NCBI RefSeq assembly: GCF_009828055.1
Contig: NZ_WTYB01000002.1
Location: forward strand, 434,001 to 498,000
Reading direction: 5' to 3'
From: Erythrobacter ramosus
GTDB lineage: Bacteria; Pseudomonadota; Alphaproteobacteria; Sphingomonadales; Sphingomonadaceae
DNA length: 64,000 nt
The notes under the pieces were generated by a model. That model saw only the letters and a program-made list of their open reading frames with translations, did not search any database and was not told where the DNA came from. Shown in pieces: positions 16,684-26,582 of the stretch. Numbering within the stretch: the first letter of the stretch is position 1; each line of letters starts with the position of its first letter. The position numbers and the translations under genes were made by a program.

Positions 16684-16902
16684 GGGCGCTAGCGATACCA
16701 ACAGAATGCATGGGGTGCAAAGGCTTGGGCGGGGCTGTTGATAAGTGATGCGCCCTTGCAAGGGAGGCCGATCGGTCGACAGCGCGCGTGCCCAAGGTTG
16801 ACCTCCCTGTTGGCCTCGGCAATGGCACGCCCATCTGAGCCGAGCCGAGTCGGGCGCGATGGCGCGCGGGGCCGGTTGCTGAAGCAGGAGAATTTCGTGC
16901 CG

Positions 16903-18900
16903 ATGAGCCTCGAGCCCGCCCGCCTCCAGCCGATGGCGAATGCCATCCGCGCCCTGTCGATGGACGCGGTCGAGGCGGCCAATTCCGGGCACCCCGGGAT
17001 GCCGATGGGCATGGCCGATGTGGCGACCGTGCTGTTCACCGGCCACCTGAAGTTTGATCCGACCGCGCCCGATTGGGCAGACCGCGACCGGTTCATACTG
17101 AGCGCGGGCCACGGTTCGATGCTGATCTACAGCCTGCTCTATCTCACCGGCTACGCCGCGCCGACGATTGACGACATTCGCAATTTCCGGAAGCTGGGCA
17201 GCCCTTGCGCAGGCCATCCCGAGAACTTCCTGCTCGACGGGGTGGAATGCACCACTGGCCCGCTCGGGCAGGGTCTCGCGATGGCAGTCGGCATGGCAAT
17301 GGCCGAGCGTCACCTGAACGCGGTTTATGGCGATGATCTGGTGGATCACCGCACTTGGGTGATCGCGGGCGATGGGTGTCTGATGGAAGGCATCAACCAT
17401 GAGGCCATCGGGCTGGCCGGGCACCTGAAGCTCGGGCGCTTGAATGTGCTGTGGGACGACAACCGCATCACCATCGACGGCGCGACCGATCTGTCCTCGT
17501 CCGAAGATATCAAGGCGCGCTACATCGCGACCGGATGGCATGTGACCGAGTGTGACGGCCACGATTTCGCCGATATCGAGCGGGCCTTGCAAGAGGCCAA
17601 GGCCGATCCGCGTCCTTCGCTCGTTGCCTGCCGGACGCTGATCGGCAAGGGCGCGCCCAACAAGCAGGGCACCAGCGGCGTCCACGGCGCGGCGCTCGGC
17701 GGGGCGGAAGTGGCTGCGGCGCGCGAGACGCTGGGCTGGACGGCTGAGCCGTTCGTGATCCCCTCCGAAATCCTCGCTGACTGGCGCTTGGCGGGTGAAC
17801 CGGGACGGGCGGCGCATGGAGCCTGGGCCGGACGGCTCGAGGCTTCGGAAAAGAAGGGTGATTTCACCAGCCAGATGGCGCCGATCGGCAGTCTCGTCGG
17901 CCCGGCGATTGCGGGTTACATCGACGATCTTGCCCGCAATCCGAAGACAGTCGCGACCCGCAAGGCATCCGAGATGGCACTTGGCCCGCTGACGGCGGCG
18001 ATCCCGCAGCTGGTCGGCGGCTCGGCCGATCTCACCGGATCGAACAATACCAAGACCCCCTCGACCCTGCCGATGACCGCCGAGGATTATTCGGGGCGCT
18101 ACGTCTATTACGGCATCCGCGAATTCGGCATGGCGGCGGCGATGAACGGCATGGCGCTGCATGGCGGCATCGTGCCTTATGGCGGCACCTTCCTGATCTT
18201 CAGCGACTATTGCCGTAACGCGATCCGCCTGTCGGCGCTCCAGCAAACTGGCGTGGTCTATGTGATGACCCACGACTCCATCGGGTTGGGCGAAGATGGG
18301 CCGACCCACCAGCCGGTGGAGCACGTGATGAGCCTGCGCCTGATCCCCAACCTCAATGTCTATCGCCCGGCCGATGTGATCGAGACGGCGGAGTGCTGGG
18401 CGTTGGCGCTGACGACACCGGAGACGCCTTCGGTACTGTGCCTGACCCGGCAGAACCTGCCGCAGCTGCGCGGCAAGGGTGACGAGAACTGGTCGCAGGC
18501 GAACAATCGCAGCGCCCAGGGCGGCTATCGCCTGCGCGAAGCGACGGCGGCCCGCAAGGTCGTGATCGTCGCGACGGGCTCCGAAGTGGAGCTTGCGATG
18601 ACCTGCGCTGACGAACTCGAAGCGCAGGGGATCGGCGCAGACGTCGTTTCGATGCCTTGCGCCGAGCTGTTCGACGCTCAGCCCGAAGCCTACAAGGCCG
18701 ACGTGCTGCCCACAGATGCGTTGATCGTCTCGATTGAGGCCGGATCGACGCTGGGGTGGGAACGCTACACCGGGCGCAGCGGCATCAATATTGGGATCGA
18801 CACCTTCGGTGCTTCGGCCCCGGCAGAAGATCTGTTTGCCCATTTCGGCTTCACAGCGGAGGCTATTGTCCCGCAAATCCTGAACAAACTGAACGCTTAA
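16903..18900 (+). CDS. tkt: Transketolase
   Basis: Moves two-carbon units between sugar phosphates (pentose phosphate pathway) using ThDP; 665 residues. Conserved blocks: MANAIRALSMDAVEAANSGHPGMPMGMADVA, LSAGHGSMLIYSLLYLTGY, TGPLGQGLAMAVGMAMAE, ThDP/Mg motif GDGCLMEGINHEA with NRITIDG, and MTHDSIGLGEDGPTHQPVEH in the pyrimidine domain. ATG 16903 fits the usual family N-terminus; GTG 16897 is closer to the AGGAG at 16886 and could be used. First gene of the tkt-gap-pgk cluster; gap starts 15 bases later. Confidence 0.95.
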   Translation: MSLEPARLQPMANAIRALSMDAVEAANSGHPGMPMGMADVATVLFTGHLKFDPTAPDWADRDRFILSAGHGSMLIYSLLYLTGYAAPTIDDIRNFRKLGSPCAGHPENFLLDGVECTTGPLGQGLAMAVGMAMAERHLNAVYGDDLVDHRTWVIAGDGCLMEGINHEAIGLAGHLKLGRLNVLWDDNRITIDGATDLSSSEDIKARYIATGWHVTECDGHDFADIERALQEAKADPRPSLVACRTLIGKGAPNKQGTSGVHGAALGGAEVAAARETLGWTAEPFVIPSEILADWRLAGEPGRAAHGAWAGRLEASEKKGDFTSQMAPIGSLVGPAIAGYIDDLARNPKTVATRKASEMALGPLTAAIPQLVGGSADLTGSNNTKTPSTLPMTAEDYSGRYVYYGIREFGMAAAMNGMALHGGIVPYGGTFLIFSDYCRNAIRLSALQQTGVVYVMTHDSIGLGEDGPTHQPVEHVMSLRLIPNLNVYRPADVIETAECWALALTTPETPSVLCLTRQNLPQLRGKGDENWSQANNRSAQGGYRLREATAARKVVIVATGSEVELAMTCADELEAQGIGADVVSMPCAELFDAQPEAYKADVLPTDALIVSIEAGSTLGWERYTGRSGINIGIDTFGASAPAEDLFAHFGFTAEAIVPQILNKLNA

Positions 18901-18915
18901 GCAGGAGAACCTCTC

Positions 18916-19923
18916 ATGGCCACCAAAGTTGCCATTAACGGCTTCGGTCGCATTGGCCGGCTCGTCGCGCGCGCTATTCTCGAGCGCACCGATCACGATC
19001 TCGAACTGGTCGCGATCAACGATCTGGCGGATGCCAAGTCCAACGCGCTGCTGTTCGCCTATGACACAGTCCATGGCCGCTTCGGCGGCGAAGTGACGGC
19101 CGATGGCGATGCGATCATCGTCAATGGCAAGCGCATCGCCGTGACCAAGGAACGCGATCCCGCCAATCTGCCGCACGCCGCAATGGGCGTGGACATCGTG
19201 CTCGAATGCACCGGGTTCTTCCAGTCCGACGAAGCCAGCCGCCCGCATCTCGCCGCCGGGGCCAAGCGCGTGCTGATCTCGGCGCCCGCCACGGGCGTTT
19301 CCAAGACGATCGTTTACGGCGTGAATCATGAAACGCTGACCGGAGATGACGTGATCATCTCGAATGCAAGCTGCACCACCAACTGCCTCGCACCGGTGGC
19401 CAAGGTGCTGAACGATGTGATCGGGATCGAGCGTGGGTTCATGACCACGATCCACTCCTACACCAACGATCAGCGGATGCTTGACCAGATCCACTCCGAT
19501 CTTCGCCGCGCTCGGGCCGGTGCGCAGAACATGATCCCGACCACCACCGGCGCAGCGCGCGCTGTGGGTCTGGTGCTTCCTGAGCTGAAGGGCAAACTCG
19601 ACGGTTCATCGGTCCGCGTGCCGACCCCGAACGTCTCGATGGTCGATCTGGTATTCGTGCCGAGCCGCGAGACCACCAAGGAAGAAATCAATGAAGCGCT
19701 GAAGGCGGCGGCTGAAGGGGCGATGAAGGGCGTACTCGACTACACCGATCAGCCGCTCGTCAGCTCCGACTTCAACCACTATCCGGCGTCCTCGACGGTC
19801 GACAGCCTTGAAACCAGCGTGATGGAAGGCAAGCTTGCCCGTGTCGTCAGCTGGTACGACAACGAATGGGGCTTCTCCAACCGGATGATCGACACCGCCG
19901 GGGTGATGGCGAAGTTTCTTTGA
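18916..19923 (+). CDS. gap: Glyceraldehyde-3-phosphate dehydrogenase, type I
   Basis: 335 residues. N-terminal NAD-binding motif [13 protein letters not shown], catalytic-cysteine block [17 protein letters not shown] near residue 155, and C-terminal [17 protein letters not shown] lies 8 bases before the ATG. It is placed between transketolase and phosphoglycerate kinase, so glycolysis/gluconeogenesis enzymes are co-expressed. Confidence 0.96.
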   Translation: MATKVAINGFGRIGRLVARAILERTDHDLELVAINDLADAKSNALLFAYDTVHGRFGGEVTADGDAIIVNGKRIAVTKERDPANLPHAAMGVDIVLECTGFFQSDEASRPHLAAGAKRVLISAPATGVSKTIVYGVNHETLTGDDVIISNASCTTNCLAPVAKVLNDVIGIERGFMTTIHSYTNDQRMLDQIHSDLRRARAGAQNMIPTTTGAARAVGLVLPELKGKLDGSSVRVPTPNVSMVDLVFVPSRETTKEEINEALKAAAEGAMKGVLDYTDQPLVSSDFNHYPASSTVDSLETSVMEGKLARVVSWYDNEWGFSNRMIDTAGVMAKFL

Positions 19924-19930
19924 CACCAAT

Positions 19931-20011
19931 CGTCACCCCGGCGCAGGCCGGGGCCCAGAGCGAACATGCGTGGCCGGAGCCTCCTGGGTTCCGGCCTCCG
20001 CCGGAATGACG
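19931..20011. repeat. REP/BIME-like palindromic element between gap and pgk
   Basis: Ends are inverted (CGTCA at 19931, TGACG at 20007). Inside are two hairpins: CCCCGGC/GCCGGGG (19936-19953) and TTCCGGC/GCCGGAA (19989-20006), with about 35 bases between them. This two-hairpin form is common in alphaproteobacterial intergenic regions. Within an operon it may modulate mRNA stability or the gap:pgk ratio. Confidence 0.75.
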
Positions 20012-20019
20012 GATAAATA

Positions 20020-21228
20020 ATGATGGCTCGCTTCAAGACCCTCGACGATCTGCCCGCAGACCTGACCGGTGAGGTCGCGCTCGTTCGCGTTGATCTCAAC
20101 CTGCCGATGAAGGATGGCTCGGCCACCGATGTCACCCGGGTCGAGGCAGCGCGCCCCACCATCCTTGAGCTCGCCGGACGCGGGGCCAAGGTGCTGCTGT
20201 TGGCGCATTTCGGGCGTCCGGGCGGTCAGCGGTCTTCGATGTTGTCGACCAGCATGGTGATCGGCGATGTCGAGCGGGTGCTGGGCAAGGAAGTGATGTT
20301 CATCCCCGAGATCGCTGGACCGGTGGTCGATCAGGCGGTCAGCACCATCCTGCGCAGCGGCGATATCGGGTTGCTCGACAACACCCGCTTCTGGCCGGGC
20401 GAGGAGGGCAATGATCCTAACTTCGCGCAGGCCATCGCCGCCCACGGCACGCTGTATGTGAACGACGCCTTCAGCGCCGCGCACCGCGCCCATGCGACGA
20501 CAGAAGGGCTAACGCATTTTCTTCCGTCCTATGCCGGTCGCTCGATGGAGGCTGAGTTGAAGGCGCTCGACGCCGCGCTCGGCACGCCGCAGCAGCCGGT
20601 CGCGGCTGTTGTCGGCGGAGCCAAGGTTTCGTCCAAGCTCGCTGTGCTCGAACATCTGGTCGGCAAAGTGCAGCACCTGATCATCGGCGGCGGCATGGCC
20701 AACACTTTCCTCGCCGCGCGCGGGGTCGATGTCGGCAAGTCGCTGTGCGAGCATGATTTGGCCGCAACCGTGGCCCGGATTATGGACGAGGCGGACAATG
20801 CGGGTTGCACCGTCCACCTGCCCTATGACGTGGTGGTGGCCAAGGAATTCGCCGCCAACCCGGCGAGCTTGCGCACCTGCAACGTCCACGAAGTCGCCGC
20901 GGACGAGATGATCCTCGATGTGGGTCCTCAGGCGGTGGAAGCGCTGGCCGACGTGCTCAAGACCTGCCGCACGCTGGTATGGAACGGCCCGCTCGGCGCG
21001 TTCGAAACCGAGCCGTTCGATGCGGCCACTGTTGCCTTGGCGCGCACGGCGGCGGCGTTGACGCTGGAAGGTTCGCTTATCAGCGTGGCGGGTGGGGGTG
21101 ACACGGTCGCGGCTTTGGCACAGGCGGGTGTTTCGGAAGATTTCACTTATATTTCAACAGCTGGTGGAGCCTTCCTCGAATGGATGGAAGGCCGGGTGCT
21201 GCCCGGCGTGGCGGCGCTCGAAGTCTGA
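20020..21228 (+). CDS. pgk: Phosphoglycerate kinase
   Basis: 402 residues. Substrate-binding blocks RVDLNLPM and LAHFGRPGG at the N-terminus, [31 protein letters not shown], nucleotide region [26 protein letters not shown] and [11 protein letters not shown]. Two adjacent ATGs (20020, 20023) are possible. The repeat element lies immediately upstream, and no strong ribosome site is seen. Confidence 0.95.
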   Translation: MMARFKTLDDLPADLTGEVALVRVDLNLPMKDGSATDVTRVEAARPTILELAGRGAKVLLLAHFGRPGGQRSSMLSTSMVIGDVERVLGKEVMFIPEIAGPVVDQAVSTILRSGDIGLLDNTRFWPGEEGNDPNFAQAIAAHGTLYVNDAFSAAHRAHATTEGLTHFLPSYAGRSMEAELKALDAALGTPQQPVAAVVGGAKVSSKLAVLEHLVGKVQHLIIGGGMANTFLAARGVDVGKSLCEHDLAATVARIMDEADNAGCTVHLPYDVVVAKEFAANPASLRTCNVHEVAADEMILDVGPQAVEALADVLKTCRTLVWNGPLGAFETEPFDAATVALARTAAALTLEGSLISVAGGGDTVAALAQAGVSEDFTYISTAGGAFLEWMEGRVLPGVAALEV

Positions 21229-21230
21229 CC

Positions 21231-21656
21231 ATGGCTGACGTTACTGCCGAGATCGAAGCGCTGGCGCTCGGCGCGATGCGCGCCTGGGTGGCGGGCGATG
21301 TGAAGGCGATGAAGAAGATCACCGCCCGCGATTTCATGCTGCTGGTTGGCAGTTCTCCGCCGCAATTGCTTGATCGCCCGAGCTTCCTCGCAGCGATGGA
21401 GCGCGGTTTTGCCTGCACGCGCTTTGCCTTTCGCGAAGTGATTGTGCGCCCTTATGGCAAAAGCGCCTGGTTCGTCGCCGGCGCGGAGCTTGAACTGGCG
21501 CTTGGGCCGAAGCTGTGGAGCGGCGGGTTTCTAGTAACTGACCTGTGGCGCAAGGGCACAATCGGAGGCTGGAAGCTGGCCGAACGCAGTCTCGCCCGGC
21601 TTGATCAGGACGATAGCATCGCGGCGGCCGTCAGCCGCCTGCAATTGTGGAAGTAG
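21231..21656 (+). CDS. NTF2/SnoaL-like (DUF4440-type) protein
   Basis: 142 residues with the feel of the NTF2-like cone fold: an N-terminal helix (VTAEIEALALGAMRAWVAGDVKAMKKI), ARDFMLLVG, then alternating strands ending in WKLAERSLARL. No catalytic residues can be assigned with confidence. It begins 2 bases after the pgk stop and ends 2 bases before the thioesterase gene, so it belongs to the glycolytic operon. Function unknown. Confidence 0.65.
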   Translation: MADVTAEIEALALGAMRAWVAGDVKAMKKITARDFMLLVGSSPPQLLDRPSFLAAMERGFACTRFAFREVIVRPYGKSAWFVAGAELELALGPKLWSGGFLVTDLWRKGTIGGWKLAERSLARLDQDDSIAAAVSRLQLWK

Positions 21657-21658
21657 CG

Positions 21659-22111
21659 ATGAGCGAAGCGGTAGAAACCAGTTACGGCCAGTTGAGCGTA
21701 ATGGAGAACGGCGAGTTTGCCGGGTGGCGCTATTGGCAGGGCGATCCGTTCGAAACGCGCTCGGGCCCGTTCTACTACCGGCGTGAGGAGGACGGCTCCT
21801 ATGTCAGCGCCTTCCGTGCGGAACCGCGCCACATGAACGGCGGCGGCTTCATGCATGGCGGCTGCCTGCTGACCTTCGCCGATTTCGCCCTGTTCGCAAT
21901 CGCGACCGACGAACTGAACGGCGATCACGCGGTCACCTTGAACCTTGCGGGCGATTTCCTCGGCTCGGTCGCGGACGGCGCTCTGGTCGAGGCACGGGGG
22001 GAGATCACGCGCGGAGGTGGCAAGACGATCTTCGTGCGCGGGATCATCACCGGCGACGGCAAGCCTGCGCTGAGCTTCACCGGCATCATCCGGCGCCTGA
22101 CCCGCCGCTGA
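21659..22111 (+). CDS. PaaI-type hotdog-fold thioesterase
   Basis: 150 residues with the hotdog signature HMNGGGFMHGGCLLTFADFALF near residues 60-80 (HGG before the long helix) and a central strand VTLNLAGDFLGSV. PaaI-family members hydrolyse acyl-CoA thioesters; the substrate here is unknown. ATG 21659 follows the preceding stop by 2 bases. It sits in the glycolytic cluster before the aldolase. Confidence 0.8.
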   Translation: MSEAVETSYGQLSVMENGEFAGWRYWQGDPFETRSGPFYYRREEDGSYVSAFRAEPRHMNGGGFMHGGCLLTFADFALFAIATDELNGDHAVTLNLAGDFLGSVADGALVEARGEITRGGGKTIFVRGIITGDGKPALSFTGIIRRLTRR

Positions 22112-22246
22112 TCGCATCGTGGCCGCCTTCGCGGTTGCAGCATCCGCGAGGGCTCGCTAATGGCGCGTCATCGGGTTTGTGCATACCTATGCATAGACGC
22201 AAGCAGGCCCCACCACAGACCACCTTCGCACCGGAGAAAGCCAGCC

Positions 22247-23131
22247 ATGAATACCCTCGAAATGACGATCCGCATCGCCACCGGACAGGGGTTCATTGCC
22301 GCGCTCGACCAGTCGGGTGGCTCGACCCCCAAGGCGCTGCGCGGGTACGGGGTGGAAGACGCGGAGTGGTCGGGTGACGAGGAAATGTTTTCCCAGATCC
22401 ACGCAATGCGCGCCCGCGTCATCACCTCGCCCTGCTTCGGCAGCGGCAAGGTGATCGGGGCGATCCTGTTCGAGCGCACGATGGACGGCGTGGTGGATGG
22501 TGTCTCAACCGGGGATGCGTTGAAGGCGCGCGGGATCGTGCCGTTCATCAAGGTCGACGAAGGTCTGGCTGACGAGTCGGACGGCGTGCAATTGATGAAG
22601 CCGATGGTGAAACTTGCGGCGCTGCTGGAAAAGTCGGTGGCGGCGGGGATGTTCGGCACCAAAATGCGCTCCGTGATCAAGGCGGCCAATCCCGCCGGGA
22701 TCGCCGCCGTGGTTGCTCAGCAGTTCGAAGTGGGTGCGCAGATCATCGCTGCGGGCCTGATGCCGATTATCGAGCCGGAATATGACATCACCTCGGACGA
22801 CCGCGCGGCAGGCGAAGCGATCCTGCTCGAGGAAATCCTCAAGCACCTCGACGCGCTGCCCGAAGGCCAGCAGGTGATGCTGAAGCTCTCGATTCCGGCC
22901 ACCGCCGGTCTCTACACTCCGCTGACGCAGCATCCCAAGGTGCTGCGCGTGGTCGCGCTGTCGGGTGGATTCTCGACTGACGACGCCTGTTCACGCCTCG
23001 CCCAGAACCCCGGCATGATTGCCAGCTTCAGCCGCGGGCTATTGCAGGATTTGCGCAAGGGCCAGTCGGATGCGGAATTCAACACAGTGCTCGGCAAGGC
23101 GATCGAAAAGATCGCCAGCGCCAGCGTCTGA
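22247..23131 (+). CDS. fda: Class I fructose-bisphosphate aldolase
   Basis: 294 residues. The N-terminal stretch GFIAALDQSGGSTPKAL is typical of bacterial class I (Schiff-base) fructose-1,6-bisphosphate aldolases; the likely Schiff-base lysine is in QVMLKLSIPATAG near residue 210, and VVALSGGFSTDDAC binds phosphate. No zinc-binding histidine pattern of class II enzymes is seen. ATG 22247 has CGGAGAAAG upstream; the frame further upstream is not family-like. It completes the tkt-gap-pgk-fda cluster. Confidence 0.9.
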   Translation: MNTLEMTIRIATGQGFIAALDQSGGSTPKALRGYGVEDAEWSGDEEMFSQIHAMRARVITSPCFGSGKVIGAILFERTMDGVVDGVSTGDALKARGIVPFIKVDEGLADESDGVQLMKPMVKLAALLEKSVAAGMFGTKMRSVIKAANPAGIAAVVAQQFEVGAQIIAAGLMPIIEPEYDITSDDRAAGEAILLEEILKHLDALPEGQQVMLKLSIPATAGLYTPLTQHPKVLRVVALSGGFSTDDACSRLAQNPGMIASFSRGLLQDLRKGQSDAEFNTVLGKAIEKIASASV

Positions 23132-23134
23132 GGC

Positions 23135-23542
23135 TCACCGCGCTTCGAAGGTGAAGCGGTACTCCTCCTTGGCAGTTTCGCGTCCGGCTCCGGCTTCGGG
23201 CGCCGGTTCGCCTGAGGTGAGGGCAAACACCGTTCCATGCGTGCCGAAGGGCTCGCCCAGCGTCAGGTCAGCCGTGTCGCGCCAGCCTGCGCCGTCGATC
23301 CGGGTGCGTACCACCAACCGTCCGGCCCAGATGCAACGGGCATTGATCGGGCAGCGGCTATCTTCGACCACTTCCTGCGGCGTCACGGTCAGATCGCCGA
23401 CCTTCACAGTCTGGAGCAGCGCGGTGGGGCTCCCCTGAGGCAGCGAAATCCTTTCTACCCCGGCGCGGTCAGGGATGACGGCGCAGGCGCCAAGCACAGC
23501 GGCGAGGGTGAGGGGCAGGACGGCGCGGAGCAGATGGTTCAT
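23135..23542 (-). CDS. Putative lipoprotein
   Basis: 135 residues with a lipoprotein signal (MNHLLRAVLPLTLAAVLGAC, lipobox LGAC at about residue 20). The mature part contains VVEDSRCPINARCIWAGRLVV, a two-cysteine motif common in small uncharacterised bacterial lipoproteins. It converges tightly with the aldolase gene (3 bases apart). No function is known. Confidence 0.75.
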   Translation of the reverse strand: MNHLLRAVLPLTLAAVLGACAVIPDRAGVERISLPQGSPTALLQTVKVGDLTVTPQEVVEDSRCPINARCIWAGRLVVRTRIDGAGWRDTADLTLGEPFGTHGTVFALTSGEPAPEAGAGRETAKEEYRFTFEAR

Positions 23543-23622
23543 GCCCGCAGTTTAGCGCGCCGATGGCTGAGTGGCGGCTGAACAGGTGACAGCGACCGCG
23601 TGAGCGATTAGCGGTTGCGGCC

Positions 23623-24252
23623 ATGACCGAAACACAGCTTTATCTCATCTCCCCACTCGATGTGGGCGGCACCTTTCCCCAGCGGCTCGAACGCGCTCTG
23701 GAGGCAGGCAAGGGTCTTGTGACCGCGTTCCAATTCCGGGTGAAAGGCGTCGAAAGCCATGAAGCTGCAGCGCTGGCCGAGCCGCTTCAAGCCATCTGCG
23801 CCGAGCATGACGTGGCCTTTATCGTCAATGATTCGGTCTCGCTGGCCAAGCGGCTTAAAGCTGACGGGGTGCATCTGGGGCAAGACGACGGCTCCCCGCG
23901 CGATGCGCGCGAGGAATTGGGCCGCGAGGCGCAGATTGGCGTCACCTGCCACGCCAGCCGCCACATGGCGATGGAAGCGGGGGAAGCGGGAGCTGATTAC
24001 GTCGCCTTCGGCGCGTTCTACCCCTCGACCACCAAGGATAAGGGCCCGGACGCCGAAGTGCCTGACCTCGAAACGCTGCAATGGTGGACGAGCATTTTCG
24101 AAATCCCCTGCGTCGCCATTGGCGGGATCACGCCGGAAAACTGCAAGCCGCTAATCGAAGCGGGCGCGGATTTCCTCGCGGTATCGGGCGCGGTGTGGAA
24201 CGGCGACGAGGTCGCGGCGATCGAGGCGTTCGCCAAGGCGATGCGCAGCTGA
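23623..24252 (+). CDS. thiE: Thiamine phosphate synthase
   Basis: Joins HMP-pyrophosphate and thiazole phosphate to thiamine phosphate; 209 residues, TIM barrel. Motifs: AFQFRVKG (usual LRxK position), FIVNDSVSLAKRLKADGVHLGQDD (Mg/pyrophosphate binding), IGVTCHASRHMAMEAGEAGADYVAFGAFYPSTTK and VAIGGITPENCKPLIEAGADFLAV. It stands apart from other thi genes, and no TPP riboswitch is visible in front of it. ThiE supports the ThDP enzymes nearby (tkt, bkd E1). Confidence 0.9.
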   Translation: MTETQLYLISPLDVGGTFPQRLERALEAGKGLVTAFQFRVKGVESHEAAALAEPLQAICAEHDVAFIVNDSVSLAKRLKADGVHLGQDDGSPRDAREELGREAQIGVTCHASRHMAMEAGEAGADYVAFGAFYPSTTKDKGPDAEVPDLETLQWWTSIFEIPCVAIGGITPENCKPLIEAGADFLAVSGAVWNGDEVAAIEAFAKAMRS

Positions 24253-24369
24253 AGCGAGGGTTCGCCTGACTGGCTGCACCGCATCGGGCGGAAATCTGCT
24301 ATCATCGCCACCTACTGCTGAACAACGAGCCAACTGCTGGATTGGGTAGTTCATTGCCATCCTCCCGCA

Positions 24370-24457
24370 CGTCGCACCGGACTTGATCCGGGGTTAGGCT
24401 TTTTTCCTGCAACGGCACCGAAGTTAGCCAACCACCGTGTCAAGCACGGGGCGACGG
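24370..24457. repeat. REP-like palindromic pair
   Basis: Two related imperfect palindromes in opposite orientation: GTCGCACCGGACTTGATCCGG (hairpin CCGGA/TCCGG at 24377-24391) and CCGTGTCAAGCACGG (24435-24449) followed by GGCGACGG. They flank about 40 bases. They fill the gap between thiE and the convergent small secreted-protein gene; nothing else is seen in this 286-base gap. Confidence 0.6.
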
Positions 24458-24538
24458 GTAAGAGGGGGGCACTTTGGGCCGCTAGCCGAATGGCAGCTTT
24501 ACTCCCGCGATCCCTGCCGCTGCCTCCGCGTCCCAAGC

Positions 24539-24961
24539 CTAGTTGGTGTTGCTCACCCGCGTGCAGATCAGCTTGCTGAGGCTCCCGTCCGAGTTGAGCT
24601 TCTGCAAGGTGTTCTCGCCCAGCACCCGGAAGCGCTGGTCTTTCTTCGGGCCGCGGGTGAAGACCACCTCGGTGCCGCGCAGCAGGTAGATGCCGTTGCC
24701 TTCGGGGTTTTCATAGCTGGAGGCAGTGCCGATCCGAAACGCCTCTTCGGGGACTTCGACAAAGGCCTCACCCCCGGCATCACCCGGCAGCGCGCATTGC
24801 CAGTTACCGTGCTGCAGAATGCCGAGCATCCCGCTGGCAGGCGCAGCGGCACGGGATTGCGGGCGCGACGCATTACGGTCTTGCCCTTGGGCACCGCCCG
24901 GCAGGAACGCGGCGGCAGCCGCAGCACTGACGATCAGCAGGAACACATAGCGGGTCTTCAT
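24539..24961 (-). CDS. Small secreted protein of unknown function
   Basis: 140 residues starting [26 protein letters not shown], a Sec-type signal peptide cleaved around residue 25. The mature part contains [58 protein letters not shown] and LICTRVSN; two cysteines could form a disulfide. The frame continues upstream of ATG 24961 but overlaps the efp promoter. No named family is recognised. Confidence 0.65.
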   Translation of the reverse strand: MKTRYVFLLIVSAAAAAAFLPGGAQGQDRNASRPQSRAAAPASGMLGILQHGNWQCALPGDAGGEAFVEVPEEAFRIGTASSYENPEGNGIYLLRGTEVVFTRGPKKDQRFRVLGENTLQKLNSDGSLSKLICTRVSNTN

Positions 24962-25136
24962 AATGCTCGCGCCTCTACCAGCAGGCGGGCGGGAAGGCCA
25001 AGTCTTTCGCAAGCCATTTGCCCGCGCTTGCCCGGACCGGTCCGCTCGGCTATGGGCGCGCATCATTTGCGGGCGTGCGCCTTTGCGGCGGCGCGCCTCA
25101 ACGCTCTTTCCACCACGTAAGAAGGCCCACAGCCCC

Positions 25137-25700
25137 ATGAAGATCAGCGGCGTCGATATCCGCCCCGGCAACATTCTGGAATATGAGAAAGGCATCTGGA
25201 AAGTTGCCAAGATCCAGCACACGCAGCCCGGCAAGGGCGGGGCTTACATGCAGGTCGAAATGAAGAACCTGCAAGATGGCCGCAAGACCAACGTGCGCTT
25301 CCGCAGCGCCGACACGATCGAGCGCGTCCGGCTCGACACCAAGCCCTTCCAGTTCCTCTATGCCGAGGGCGATGACCTCGTCTTCATGGACAATGACACC
25401 TACGAACAGATCACGCTGCCCGGCGACCTGCTCGGCGATGCGCGCCCGTTCCTTCAGGACGGGATGCAGGTGAACCTTGAGCTGTGGGACGAAAAGCCGA
25501 TCTCGGTCGAACTGCCCTCGCAGATCGAAGCCACCATCGTTGAAGCTGACGCCGTGGTGAAGGGGCAGACCGCCTCGTCCAGCTACAAGCCCGCGATCCT
25601 CGACAATGGCGTGCGCATCATGGTGCCCCCCCACATTGGCAGCGGCACGCGCATCATCGTCGATGTGTATGAGCAAGCCTACGTCGGCAAGGCGAGCTGA
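25137..25700 (+). CDS. efp: Elongation factor P
   Basis: Relieves ribosome stalling at polyproline. 187 residues with three beta-barrel domains. The loop [10 protein letters not shown] carries the lysine at about residue 34 that is post-translationally modified in the EpmA-dependent type. The C-terminal end [18 protein letters not shown] is the conserved EF-P signature. ATG 25137 is chosen by homology; the longer frame is upstream non-coding sequence. It is divergent from the secreted-protein gene. Confidence 0.95.
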   Translation: MKISGVDIRPGNILEYEKGIWKVAKIQHTQPGKGGAYMQVEMKNLQDGRKTNVRFRSADTIERVRLDTKPFQFLYAEGDDLVFMDNDTYEQITLPGDLLGDARPFLQDGMQVNLELWDEKPISVELPSQIEATIVEADAVVKGQTASSSYKPAILDNGVRIMVPPHIGSGTRIIVDVYEQAYVGKAS

Positions 25701-25709
25701 GCACAGATC

Positions 25710-26528
25710 ATGGCAGCTATTTCCGGCCTAATCCGCGTCATGGAACGCGCCGCGCGCAAAGCGGGCGGGCGCTTGCGGCGCGACTTCGGCGAAGTCGAGC
25801 ACTTGCAGGTCAGCCGCAAGGGCCCGGCCGATTTCGTCAGCAAGGCCGATATCCGCGCCGAGCGCACGCTCTATGACGAACTGCTCGCGGCCCGTCCGGG
25901 CTGGGGCTTTGTCATGGAAGAGGCGGGCGTGATCGAGGGCGATCCGGGGATGCCGCGCTGGATCGTCGATCCGCTCGATGGGACCAGCAACTTCCTCCAC
26001 GGCATCCCGCACTTCGCCATCTCCATCGCCGCGCAGGAACCGCGCGCGGACGGGAAGGGCTGGGGCGATGTGGTTGCGGGTGTGGTGTATCAGCCGATCA
26101 CCGATCAGACCTTCTGGGCGGAAAAGTCCCGCGGGGCGTGGCTTCAGGATGCGCGGCTGCGCGTCTCGGCCCGTTCGCGTCTCGCCGATGCGCTGGTCGC
26201 CACTGGTGTTCCGTTCTTCGGCCACGGCGACTTTGCCGAATGGAGCCGCATTTTCGGCGCCGTCGGCCCCGAGGTTGCGGGCATCCGCCGTTTCGGTGCG
26301 GCCTCGCTCGATCTGGCTTACGTGGCGCAGGGCCGGTTTGACGGGTTCTGGGAAAGCGGCCTGAGCGAATGGGACACGGCAGCCGGTTGTCTGCTGGTGC
26401 GTGAGGCTGGCGGCTTCGTCAGCGACTATCGCGGCCGGTCCGAGCCGATTCATGCGAATCAGGTTCTGGCAGCGAATGATGCGCTACATTCCAAGCTGCA
26501 CAAGCTTTTAGCGGGAGCTTTGCGCTAG
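25710..26528 (+). CDS. suhB: Inositol monophosphatase family protein (SuhB-like)
   Basis: 272 residues of the Li-sensitive, Mg-dependent phosphatase family. Metal-binding motifs: the glutamate in FVMEEAG, IVDPLDGTSNFLHGIPHF (DPLDGT) and the C-terminal LSEWDTAAGCLLVREAGG. The FVSKADIRAE segment at about residue 45 is also typical. It follows efp by 9 bases on the same strand. The physiological substrate (inositol-1-phosphate or another sugar phosphate, or a role as transcription factor like SuhB) cannot be told from sequence. Confidence 0.9.
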   Translation: MAAISGLIRVMERAARKAGGRLRRDFGEVEHLQVSRKGPADFVSKADIRAERTLYDELLAARPGWGFVMEEAGVIEGDPGMPRWIVDPLDGTSNFLHGIPHFAISIAAQEPRADGKGWGDVVAGVVYQPITDQTFWAEKSRGAWLQDARLRVSARSRLADALVATGVPFFGHGDFAEWSRIFGAVGPEVAGIRRFGAASLDLAYVAQGRFDGFWESGLSEWDTAAGCLLVREAGGFVSDYRGRSEPIHANQVLAANDALHSKLHKLLAGALR

Positions 26529-26582
26529 AGACTGTTGCCTTGACGCCGGTGCAACGCTAACAGCGCCGCATCCGCTCTGGGC

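Noticed and set aside
16453-19494. A 1013-codon frame on the minus strand across transketolase and gap
   Set aside because: It is antisense to two unmistakable genes, has no recognisable domain, and arises from the strong third-position GC bias. Only its last 76 codons (16453-16683), beyond tkt, are kept as a real small gene.
23543-23622. TPP riboswitch before thiE
   Set aside because: The gap is only 80 bases and the conserved CUGAGA and thi-box segments are not there.
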